Source of the DNA: Bifidobacterium sp. UBA6881
Lineage (GTDB): Bacteria > Actinomycetota > Actinomycetes > Actinomycetales > Bifidobacteriaceae
Reading direction: 5' to 3'
Length of the DNA: 17,819 nucleotides
Assembly: GCA_002451435.1 (NCBI GenBank)
Contig: DKCF01000076.1
Span: 17,824 to 35,642 of the forward strand
Made by a program: the position numbers and the translations under genes. Positions 1 to 6,498 of this stretch are shown here, piece after piece; within the stretch, counting starts at the first letter, position 1; every line of letters begins with the position of its first letter. The notes beneath the pieces were generated by a model that was not told the DNA's origin, did not search any database, and saw only the letters and a list, made by a program, of their open reading frames with translations.

Positions 1-48
1 CCGGTGCAGGTGAACATCCAGTACGTGGTCGAATTCTACGCCCGCTGA
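1..48 (+). CDS. rpsD: C-terminal end of 30S ribosomal protein S4 (partial)
   Basis: Only the last 15 codons and the TGA stop are present; the gene enters from outside the window. The tail reads PVQVNIQYVVEFYAR. This resembles the end of bacterial ribosomal protein S4, where a short beta strand of the form (L/V)(I/V)V-E-(F/L/Y)-Y ends the protein. S4 binds 16S rRNA early in 30S assembly. An rpsD gene lying upstream of the DUF948-alaS block is consistent with actinobacterial gene order. The identification rests on a short tail plus context, so it is probable rather than certain. A strong hairpin follows 43 bases after the stop and separates it from the next gene. Confidence 0.65.
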   Translation, partial: PVQVNIQYVVEFYAR

Positions 49-91
49 TCTGGATCTACATACTGTAAATACATACGGTATAAGGACATAC

Positions 92-134
92 AGCAAAGAG
101 CCTCGCAGCCGTTGCGGCCGCGGGGCTCTTTGCT
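92..134 (+). terminator. Rho-independent-type hairpin after rpsD
   Basis: An 11-bp perfect stem pairs AGCAAAGAGCC (92-102) with GGCTCTTTGCT (124-134). It extends inward to about 15 bp, to 106/120, with one G-T pair. The loop is 107-119. The tail ATTTGG is only weakly U-rich, as often seen in high-GC actinobacteria. It lies after the rpsD-like stop and ahead of the next gene's ATG, so it most likely ends the rpsD transcript. Confidence 0.7.
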
Positions 135-165
135 ATTTGGCGGACGCCACGGGTACCATGGAACC

Positions 166-840
166 ATGTTGCTTCATTTACATCTCGTCCGGCACGGGCA
201 GACCTTCTTCAACCGCTACAACAGGCTTCAGGGATGGTCGAATTCCCCGTTGACCGAATCCGGAATCGCGGACGCCGACAAAGCAGCCGGCAAATTGAAG
301 GATTGTGATTTCGCCGCGGCCTATTGCTCCGATACCACGCGCGCCCAGACGACCGCCATGCGGATCCTCGACATGAACGAACAGGCAGGGCATGCTCGCC
401 CACGGCTCATCAGCGATATGCATTTCCGCGAACAGTTCTATGGCTATTTCGAAGGCCAGGACATGGGCGTCGCATGGACCGCGGCCGGCGGACCCCACGG
501 CGCGAAGAACTACAATGACATCGTCGCGAAGTACGGACTTGGCGCGACGCGCGATTTCCTCAAAGAGGCCGATCCCTTCCATGACGCGGAATCCGACGCC
601 GAATACTGGAACCGTGTGGAAGAGGGATTCGCGTTGATCGCCGCCAACACGGACCTGCATGACGGTGATGATGTGCTCCAGATCTCTCATGGCAACACAT
701 TGCTGAGCCTGATGCATCGTTTCGCCCCGGAAGGATACGACCTGAGCGAGCGTCCCGCCAACGGTTCGGTGACATGCCTGGATTTCGACACCGCCAAACC
801 GATCGACGATGCGGTGACGGTCATTTCGTACAACCAATGA
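166..840 (+). CDS. Histidine phosphatase (phosphoglycerate mutase-like) family protein
   Basis: A 224-aa cytosolic protein of the histidine phosphatase (phosphoglycerate mutase) superfamily. The hallmark LVRHGQ motif lies at the N-terminus with the phospho-acceptor His10. FREQFYG supplies a likely acid Glu89, and ISHGN supplies the second catalytic His175. Family members act on varied phospho-esters through a phosphohistidine intermediate. The divergence outside the motifs does not identify a substrate, and I would not call it the glycolytic mutase. The ATG at 166 is chosen because the in-frame upstream TTG codons at 112 and 130 lie inside the rpsD terminator, and because LHLVRHGQ normally begins right at the N-terminus of this family. 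No good ribosome binding site is visible. It is followed by 85 bases of spacer before the DUF948-type gene. Confidence 0.85.
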   Translation: MLLHLHLVRHGQTFFNRYNRLQGWSNSPLTESGIADADKAAGKLKDCDFAAAYCSDTTRAQTTAMRILDMNEQAGHARPRLISDMHFREQFYGYFEGQDMGVAWTAAGGPHGAKNYNDIVAKYGLGATRDFLKEADPFHDAESDAEYWNRVEEGFALIAANTDLHDGDDVLQISHGNTLLSLMHRFAPEGYDLSERPANGSVTCLDFDTAKPIDDAVTVISYNQ

Positions 841-925
841 CGAAACGTGGTCAGTCGGGGCTTTTTACTACTGTTAGGCGGGTATTGTGTTCGCGGGAAA
901 CCGCGGGACGGAAAAGAGGTACAAG

Positions 926-1312
926 ATGGGTGTTGGAGAAATCGCCGGTCTGATCGCGGCGATCGCCTTTGCGATTCTCGCCGGATTCATGATCTACCCA
1001 TTGATTCGTCTGGGCAAACTGTTCGACCAGATCGCCCAGACGGTCAAGGACACCGGCGACCATGCGATTCCCGCGCTTGACGAGGGCGTGACCACCGTCC
1101 AGCAGGTCAACAAATCGTTGGAGGACGTCAACAAGATTTCCGCTGCGGCCTCCACCACGGCCAACAACGTCGGCGCGTTGACCGATCTGTACGGAGCGTT
1201 CCTGGGCAAGCCGGTCATCAAAGTGGCCTCTGCCGCATATGCCTTGAAGTCCACCGCGCAATCGTTCCTGAACAAGCGGGACGGCGGCGCCTCACACGGC
1301 AAGGAGAACTGA
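926..1312 (+). CDS. DUF948-type membrane-anchored protein
   Basis: A 128-aa protein with one N-terminal membrane segment (about residues 4-26, rich in Ile, Ala and Phe). Next is a soluble region rich in Val, Thr, Asn and Lys with the spacing of an amphipathic helix or coiled coil (about 35-95), then a polar tail. This is the layout of DUF948 proteins, which commonly sit just upstream of alaS in actinobacteria; no biochemical function is established. The ATG at 926 follows a purine-rich AAAAGAGG site, whereas an upstream in-frame start at 887 would add a non-hydrophobic extension without such a site. The TGA shares one base with the ATG of the next gene (TGATG), so the two are probably translationally coupled. 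The family assignment is from overall layout and context. Confidence 0.75.
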   Translation: MGVGEIAGLIAAIAFAILAGFMIYPLIRLGKLFDQIAQTVKDTGDHAIPALDEGVTTVQQVNKSLEDVNKISAAASTTANNVGALTDLYGAFLGKPVIKVASAAYALKSTAQSFLNKRDGGASHGKEN

Positions 1313-1551
1313 TGTTCAAGCGTTTTCTCTGGGTGTCGATAGGCGTTGGCATCGGCGTGATGGCGGTCACCAAGGCCCAGGCCTACGTCAAGGCCAACAC
1401 TCCGGACAAGGCCCGTCAATTCCTGCTCGGCCCCGATCAGGATCATGTGACCATGCGCACGCTTGAAGGATTGTTCCACGAATTCAACACCGTGCGCCAG
1501 GCCCGTGAGGCCGAGCTCAACGCCAAATACGCGAACAAGATCGGTAACTGA
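1312..1551 (+). CDS. Small single-pass membrane protein (DUF6167-like, uncharacterised)
   Basis: A 79-aa protein that starts on the last base of the preceding stop. Residues 5-21 are a Gly/Val-rich hydrophobic segment, probably a membrane anchor. The rest is a charged, helical-looking region rich in Ala, Glu, Lys and Arg. A small protein of this size and layout sits between the DUF948 gene and alaS in other actinobacteria, where it is annotated as a domain of unknown function; the DUF6167 label is my best guess from memory. The overlap with the DUF948 gene suggests that the two are made together and may form a pair in the membrane. No catalytic motif is visible. Confidence 0.7.
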   Translation: MFKRFLWVSIGVGIGVMAVTKAQAYVKANTPDKARQFLLGPDQDHVTMRTLEGLFHEFNTVRQAREAELNAKYANKIGN

Positions 1552-1613
1552 CGGTTCATGGAACCGTTCCGGCAACAATATCAATAACGTTTGGAAGGCA
1601 TCGGGCCTTTCAA
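1551..1613 (+). other. Two hairpins in the alaS leader
   Basis: The 84-base gap before alaS holds two inverted repeats. The first is a 7-bp perfect stem, ACGGTTC (1551-1557) with GAACCGT (1561-1567), around a 3-base ATG loop. The second is a 9-bp stem with one G-T pair, TTGGAAGGC (1591-1599) with GCCTTTCAA (1605-1613), closed by the loop ATCGG. The second ends only 6 bases before the AAAGGAG ribosome binding site (1618-1624). Neither has a U-run long enough for a classic terminator. I see no T-box features. They could be a weak attenuator, an RNA-processing site, or chance. Confidence 0.4.
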
Positions 1614-1635
1614 CAATAAAGGAGTTCAATCTCAC

Positions 1636-4314
1636 ATGCGCACTTCTGAAATCGCGAAGCGCTATCTGGATTATTTCGAAAAACACGGTCATCTGATCGT
1701 GCCTTCCGCATCCCTGATTTCGCCGAACCCCACCACGCTGTTCACCATCGCGGGCATGGTTCCGTTCATTCCGTACCTCATGGGCGAGCAGACGCCGCCG
1801 AGGCACCGCATGGCATCCAACCAGAAGTGCGTGCGCACCCTCGACATCGACGAGGTCGGCAAGACCACCCGTCACGGCACCTTCTTCCAGATGCTGGGCA
1901 ACTTCTCCTTCGGTGACTATTTCAAGGAAGAGGCCATCCATTTCGCATACGAGCTGCTGACCACCCCGCAGGACAAGGGCGGCTACGGTTTCGATCCGGA
2001 GAAACTGTGGATGACCACGTACACCGATGACGAACAGGCCCGTTCGATGTGGAAGAACGAGGGCGTCGACCCTGAGCACATCCAGATCATGGGCATGGAA
2101 GACAACTTCTGGACGACCGGTGGCCCCGGTCCCGGTGGCCCGTGCTCCGAAATCTACGTTGACCGTGGTCCCGAATTCGGCGTCGAGGGCGGACCCATCG
2201 CCGACGAGAACCGTTATATCGAGATCTGGGACCTCGTGTTCGAGAACTACGAGGTCGACAACGTCAAGTCCAAGACGGACCTGCACATCGTCGGTGAGCT
2301 TGAGAACAAGAACATCGATACCGGCGCCGGTCTGGAACGTCTCGCGTATCTGATGCAGGGCAAGCAGAACATCTACGAGACCGACGAGGTCTTCCCGGTC
2401 ATCGAGGCGGCCCAGAAGCTTTCCGGTCGCACCTATGGCGACGACGAGGCCATGGATGTGCGTTTCCGCATCGTGGCCGACCACGTGCGTTCCGCGCTGA
2501 TGATCATGTCGGACGGCGTACGCCCGTCCAACAATGGACGCGGCTATGTGTTGCGCCGCCTGTTGCGCCGCACCGTGAAGGCCATGCGCGAGCTCGGCGT
2601 GACCGAACCGGTCATGCCGACCCTGTTGCCCACCTCCAAGAACGCCATGGAGGCGAGCTATCCGGAGCTCAACGACACGTTCCATGACGTGTCCGAAGCC
2701 GCGTACGGCGAAGAGGACGCCTTCCGCCGCACGCTGGAATCCGGCACTGAGATCTTCGACGTCGCGGTCGCCAAGGCGAAGAAGGCCGGTTCCGGCCTGG
2801 TCTCCGGCGAGGACGCGTTCAAACTGCACGACACCTATGGCTTCCCCATCGAGATCACGCTTGAGATGGCCGCCGACCAGGGAGTGAAGGTCGACGAGGC
2901 CAAGTTCCGCGAGCTGATGGCCGAACAGAAGAGCCGTGCGCGCGCGGACGCTCTGAAGAAGCGCCACAATGTGGATCTGTCGGTCTACGACGACTTCAAG
3001 AAGACGCTCGCCAAGCCGATCGACTTCCTCGGATACACCGACATGTCCGCCCGCGCCAAAGTTCTGGGCATCATGCAGGAAGGCAAGGGCTCCGTGCCCG
3101 CGGTCACCGGTCCGGCGAATATCGAGGTCATCCTCGACCGCACGCCGTTCTACGCGCAGGCAGGCGGACAGCTCGCCGATCAGGGCGAGATCCTGTCCGA
3201 CGACGGTGCCGTGCTCGAGGTCGATGACGTGCAGAAGCCGATTAAGGATCTCATCGTCCACCAGTGCCGTTTGACCGAAGGTACGCTGGTCGTGGGCGCC
3301 GAAGTCAACGCCAACATCGATCTTGCGCGTCGTGGCGCCATCGCCCGTTCGCACACCGCGACCCACATGGTGCACAAGGCGCTGCGCGAGGAACTCGGCC
3401 CGCAGGCCACCCAGCGTGGCTCCGAGGACGCGCCGAACCGTCTGCGTTTCGACTTCCAGTGGTCCAGCGCTCCGAGCAAGAACGCCATGAACGCAGTCGA
3501 AGCCCGCGTCAACGAGAAACTGCGCGAGAACCTTGCGGTCACCACGCAGGAAATGAAGTTCGACGATGCCATCGCCCTTGGCGCGATGCACCTGTTCGGT
3601 GAGAAATACGGCGACATCGTACGTGTGGTCTCCATCGGTGAGGACGGCTGGAGCCGCGAACTGTGCGGCGGCACCCACATCGACCACGTCGGCAAGATCG
3701 GTGCGATTAACATCATGTCGGAGGCCTCCATCGGCTCCGGTGTGCGACGCGTCGATGCCGTGGTGGGACAGAGCGCATACGAGTTCAACGCGCGCGAGCA
3801 CGCACTTGTCTCCCAGCTTTCCGACATGGTGAACGCACGTCCGGATGAGCTCGCCGACCGCGTGAACACGTTGCTGGCCAAGCTCAAGGAATCCGATCGC
3901 CGTCTGGCCGCCATGTACGAATCCCAGTTGGCGGCCGCGGTGCCGGCTTTGGTGTCGGAGGCCAAGGCTTCCCAGGCACCGGTCAAGGTCGCCGTGAAGA
4001 ACGTCGAGCATTTCGGCTCCTTCGACGCGTTGCGCAAGACCGTGCTCGATGTGCGCGGACAGCTCGGCGACGAGTCTCCGGCGGTGGTCGCACTCGCCGG
4101 CGTGAACGAGGATGGCAAGGCCATGGTCGCCGTCGCGACCAACGAGGCCGCCCGCAAGCAGGGCATCAAGGCCGGGGATCTGGCCCGTGGCGCCTCCAAG
4201 ATGCTCGGCGGCGGTGGCGGCGGCAAGCCCGACTTCGCCCAGGGCGGCGGCGTCGACGCCTCCAAGATCGACGAAGCCCTGAAGGCGTTGGCCGGACAGG
4301 CCCTGAAGGGCTGA
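1636..4314 (+). CDS. alaS: Alanyl-tRNA synthetase
   Basis: An 892-aa class II synthetase that charges tRNA-Ala in the cytoplasm, at the usual length for bacterial AlaS. The N-terminal half carries the aminoacylation core, including FTIAGMVPF, NQKCVRT, GNFSFGDYFK and the GPGGPCSE segment. The editing domain that removes mischarged Ser and Gly is intact, with zinc-binding HTATH (His573, His577) and CGGTH (Cys677, His681). The C-terminal DHHA1-type domain ends with the typical Gly-rich stretch near residues 857-870. The ATG at 1636 is supported by an AAAGGAG site at 1618-1624 and by the conserved MRTSEIAKRYLDYF start; an earlier in-frame TTG (1591) is inside a leader hairpin. Ten bases separate its stop from ruvX, so the two are probably co-transcribed. 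Confidence 0.98.
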   Translation: MRTSEIAKRYLDYFEKHGHLIVPSASLISPNPTTLFTIAGMVPFIPYLMGEQTPPRHRMASNQKCVRTLDIDEVGKTTRHGTFFQMLGNFSFGDYFKEEAIHFAYELLTTPQDKGGYGFDPEKLWMTTYTDDEQARSMWKNEGVDPEHIQIMGMEDNFWTTGGPGPGGPCSEIYVDRGPEFGVEGGPIADENRYIEIWDLVFENYEVDNVKSKTDLHIVGELENKNIDTGAGLERLAYLMQGKQNIYETDEVFPVIEAAQKLSGRTYGDDEAMDVRFRIVADHVRSALMIMSDGVRPSNNGRGYVLRRLLRRTVKAMRELGVTEPVMPTLLPTSKNAMEASYPELNDTFHDVSEAAYGEEDAFRRTLESGTEIFDVAVAKAKKAGSGLVSGEDAFKLHDTYGFPIEITLEMAADQGVKVDEAKFRELMAEQKSRARADALKKRHNVDLSVYDDFKKTLAKPIDFLGYTDMSARAKVLGIMQEGKGSVPAVTGPANIEVILDRTPFYAQAGGQLADQGEILSDDGAVLEVDDVQKPIKDLIVHQCRLTEGTLVVGAEVNANIDLARRGAIARSHTATHMVHKALREELGPQATQRGSEDAPNRLRFDFQWSSAPSKNAMNAVEARVNEKLRENLAVTTQEMKFDDAIALGAMHLFGEKYGDIVRVVSIGEDGWSRELCGGTHIDHVGKIGAINIMSEASIGSGVRRVDAVVGQSAYEFNAREHALVSQLSDMVNARPDELADRVNTLLAKLKESDRRLAAMYESQLAAAVPALVSEAKASQAPVKVAVKNVEHFGSFDALRKTVLDVRGQLGDESPAVVALAGVNEDGKAMVAVATNEAARKQGIKAGDLARGASKMLGGGGGGKPDFAQGGGVDASKIDEALKALAGQALKG

Positions 4315-4324
4315 ACCTCCAAGC

Positions 4325-4798
4325 ATGGTTTGGCTTGGAATCGATTTAGGTGATGCCAGGGTCGGACTTGCGTTGTCCGACCCTGAGCTCACCTTCGCCC
4401 ACCCCGCAGGAAACGTTCAGGTCTACGGGGATTCCTTTCGCGCATTGGATGAGGTCCTTGACGTCATCGAAGATGAATCGGTGGACCATGTGGTCGTCGG
4501 ATTGCCGCTGCTGCTCAGCGGAGAAGAAGGCAAAAGCGCGAAGAAGGCCCGCCGTTGGGCACGCAATCTCGAAAAGAGGCTGCATGCCGCGGTGGAGGAT
4601 GAGACATTCGAATTGGCATGCGCGCCGACCGTCGAATTGATTGACGAACGTCTGACGACGGTGACCGCGCACCATCAGCTTTTTGACGCGAGAATCAATG
4701 GACGAGGCCACCGTCCGATGGTCGATCAGCAATCGGCGGTGGTGATTCTGCAGACTGCGCTCGACCAAGCCAGAAAGGAAGAGAAGAGAAGCCTGTGA
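4325..4798 (+). CDS. ruvX: YqgF/RuvX-type putative Holliday junction resolvase / pre-16S rRNA nuclease
   Basis: A 157-aa protein of the YqgF family with an RNase H-like fold. Visible hallmarks are GIDLGDARVGLALSD at the N-terminus (acidic Asp7), VVGLPL followed by a SGEEG loop, DERLTT in the middle, and VDQQSAVVILQ near the C-terminus, which supplies the last acidic residue. YqgF in E. coli takes part in 5' maturation of 16S rRNA, and the family is also annotated as a Holliday junction resolvase. Which role applies here cannot be told from sequence. The ATG at 4325 begins directly with the conserved strand. Its TGA overlaps the GTG of mltG by four bases (GTGA), indicating translational coupling; alaS-ruvX-mltG is a common actinobacterial order. 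Confidence 0.93.
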   Translation: MVWLGIDLGDARVGLALSDPELTFAHPAGNVQVYGDSFRALDEVLDVIEDESVDHVVVGLPLLLSGEEGKSAKKARRWARNLEKRLHAAVEDETFELACAPTVELIDERLTTVTAHHQLFDARINGRGHRPMVDQQSAVVILQTALDQARKEEKRSL

Positions 4799-5979
4799 CC
4801 GACGATCTTAACGATTTTTTCTCGGACAACGCGAAGTGGGTCGACTCCTCGGGCGCTCCGGCTCCTGATCCTTCCGAGCCGCCGCAGCCGCCGAAATCCC
4901 GTCGCGACATGCGCCGCCGCCGCAAGGCGAAGCAGCGCCGCCATGGTATCATCATCATCGCATCGGTTGTGGCGGTCGCCCTGATAGCGGTCGGTGGCGT
5001 CTTCTGTTTCCGTGGACTGAAGCAGCTGCGCGCCATGAACGAGAACGACAACCAATCCCAGGTCATCGATTTCACCGGTCCTGAAGGGAAAAAGAAGACC
5101 TTCACCATCGAATCCGGCCAGGGAGTCGACCAAATCGCGAACAATCTCGTCAAGGCGCGCATCGTCAAATCGGCCGGCACCTTCGCCAGCGCGGTCAGTG
5201 CGGCCGACGCCACGTTGTATCCCGGCTCGTACCAGTTGCGCACGCATATGAAATCCGCCGACGTCGTCAAAATACTCTCCGACCCGAGCAAGGCCGGAGG
5301 CTTCGCCGAAGTCAAAGCCGGCGAACGGGTCTCGGACGTGATCGAGGCCGCGGCCAAGGCTGCCAAACTTGACGTTTCCGAATTCAAAACCATCATCGAC
5401 GGCGGAGGCGACGGAATCCTCCCGTCCGAGGCCGGCGGCAAGTTCGAAGGATGGTTGGAACCGGGAAGCTACGATGTGCAGGGCAAGTCCGCGAAGGAGA
5501 TCCTCAAGAAGATGGTCGACGCGCGCATCGCCAAGCTCGATTCCTTGGGCGTCCCCACAGGGGACGAGCGCGAACGCATTCTGAACATCGCCTCGATTGC
5601 GGAATCCGAAGTGGGCAACGAGCAATACTATGGTCAGGTGGCAAGGGTGATCCTCAACCGCATCGCCGACGGCATGCCTCTGGGCATGGACACCACCGTC
5701 GCCTACGGTCTGGGCATCTCGGCCAGCCAGCTCACGGATGCGCAGCTGAACGATTCCGGCAACGAGTACAACACCAGAATCCATAAGGGATTGCCGCCGA
5801 CCCCGATCAGCAATCCAGGGGACAATGCGATTCTCGCGTCCATGAATCCACCGGAAGGCAAGTGGATGTATTTCGTCACCACCAATTTGCAGACGGGGGA
5901 GACGAAATTCGTCGAAACCGAAGCCGAATTCTGGAAGATCCGCGACGAATACAAGAACAACAACAAAGACGCGAACTGA
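4795..5979 (+). CDS. mltG: Endolytic murein transglycosylase MltG (YceG-like)
   Basis: A 394-aa membrane-bound enzyme that cuts nascent peptidoglycan strands and so sets their length. The start is GTG at 4795, overlapping the ruvX stop. Residues 1-50 are a cytoplasmic tail, acidic then Pro-rich then strongly Arg/Lys-rich. Residues 51-72 are the single membrane helix. A LysM-like or linker region follows, and the YceG catalytic domain spans about 100-385. The family motif ASIAESE (266-272) carries the likely catalytic Glu, LGMDTTVAYG (297-305) matches the conserved D-x-T-V-x-Y-G block, and LPPTPISNPG (333-342) is the conserved loop. The charged N-terminal tail is typical of actinobacterial members. 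The stop is one base from the stop of the convergent A24 gene. Confidence 0.93.
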   Translation: MTDDLNDFFSDNAKWVDSSGAPAPDPSEPPQPPKSRRDMRRRRKAKQRRHGIIIIASVVAVALIAVGGVFCFRGLKQLRAMNENDNQSQVIDFTGPEGKKKTFTIESGQGVDQIANNLVKARIVKSAGTFASAVSAADATLYPGSYQLRTHMKSADVVKILSDPSKAGGFAEVKAGERVSDVIEAAAKAAKLDVSEFKTIIDGGGDGILPSEAGGKFEGWLEPGSYDVQGKSAKEILKKMVDARIAKLDSLGVPTGDERERILNIASIAESEVGNEQYYGQVARVILNRIADGMPLGMDTTVAYGLGISASQLTDAQLNDSGNEYNTRIHKGLPPTPISNPGDNAILASMNPPEGKWMYFVTTNLQTGETKFVETEAEFWKIRDEYKNNNKDAN

Positions 5980-5980
5980 T

Positions 5981-6478
5981 TCAACAGAACGCGCAGATGA
6001 CGACGCTGATCGCCCCGGCCGCCACAATGGCCGGGGCGAACGGCGTTCTGCCGGCGAAACGGGTATCGCGTTGCGGATCGAAACGCAGCCATGCCTTGAT
6101 CCAGACGAAGCCGATCAACGACATCGCGATCCACCAGCCGACCATCGCCCGTAGGCCGAACATGCCGACGGCAAGACCGACAAGCAATGTGGCGGTGACA
6201 TCGCCGAATCCCAGATTCCCCGGCTTGGCCAAGGCGAGGCCGCACTGCAATGCGGCCGCCAAGAAGGCGAACAGCAATGATTGCAATACCAGAAACAGGG
6301 AATTGGCCGACAACGCGTATATGAGATTCGCCAGGATCTGCAACAGGCAGCCGACGCCTATCCACACGCGGGGAACGCGTCTGGAACGAACGTCCTCAGC
6401 ACTGACGAGCAGTCCACAAAGCAGACTCGGCAGACAGATCATGTACCACATACCGTTAAGATAGTCCACTAGTTGCAT
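5981..6478 (-). CDS. A24-family prepilin peptidase-like membrane protein
   Basis: A 165-aa polytopic membrane protein, the only minus-strand gene in the window. It has the two aspartate motifs of A24 aspartic peptidases: D29 in DVRSRRVP and D93 in GFGDVTATLLVGL, with about six hydrophobic segments and a TPFAPAI stretch near the end. It lacks the N-terminal methylase domain of full prepilin peptidases, so it resembles the short TadV-like form. In M. tuberculosis a similar gene (Rv2551c) lies beside aroE, between mltG and aroC. No pilin or type IV pilus gene is in view, so the substrate is unknown. The ATG at 6478 has no clear ribosome binding site; Met10 (6451) or Met13 are alternatives. It is convergent with mltG and divergent from aroC. 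Confidence 0.82.
   Translation of the reverse strand: MQLVDYLNGMWYMICLPSLLCGLLVSAEDVRSRRVPRVWIGVGCLLQILANLIYALSANSLFLVLQSLLFAFLAAALQCGLALAKPGNLGFGDVTATLLVGLAVGMFGLRAMVGWWIAMSLIGFVWIKAWLRFDPQRDTRFAGRTPFAPAIVAAGAISVVICAFC
5985..6050. repeat. Nested inverted repeats at the mltG / A24 convergent junction
   Basis: The inner arms CGCCCCGGCC (6011-6020) and GGCCGGGGCG (6029-6038) are perfect 10-bp complements around an 8-base loop. The outer arms CAGAACGC (5985-5992) and GCGTTCTG (6043-6050) are also perfect. The structure lies 5 bases past the mltG stop and inside the 3' coding end of the A24 gene. It may serve as a terminator for mltG, but no U-run follows on the plus strand. The inner arms also encode a repetitive Ala/Pro/Gly stretch, so codon use could explain part of it. 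Confidence 0.45.
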
Positions 6479-6498
6479 TTGGCAGAAAAGGAGTTGGC

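Noticed and set aside
112..165. Longer N-terminus for the histidine phosphatase
   Set aside because: The extra in-frame start codons lie in the rpsD terminator stem, and family members begin right at the LVRHGQ strand.
1552..1635. T-box riboswitch ahead of alaS
   Set aside because: The leader is only 84 bases, and no stem I specifier loop or T-box antiterminator sequence could be found.
994..4392. Minus-strand open frame of 1132 codons opposite alaS
   Set aside because: It lies antisense to a clear alaS with all motifs intact. In GC-rich genes with strong codon bias the antisense frame often lacks stops. Its Leu/Arg/Val/His/Asp-rich make-up shows no domain I recognise, and no ribosome binding site supports it.
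4726..6027. Minus-strand open frame of 433 codons opposite mltG
   Set aside because: It overlaps mltG, with its MltG motifs, and the 3' end of the A24 gene. A genuine gene here would conflict with both.
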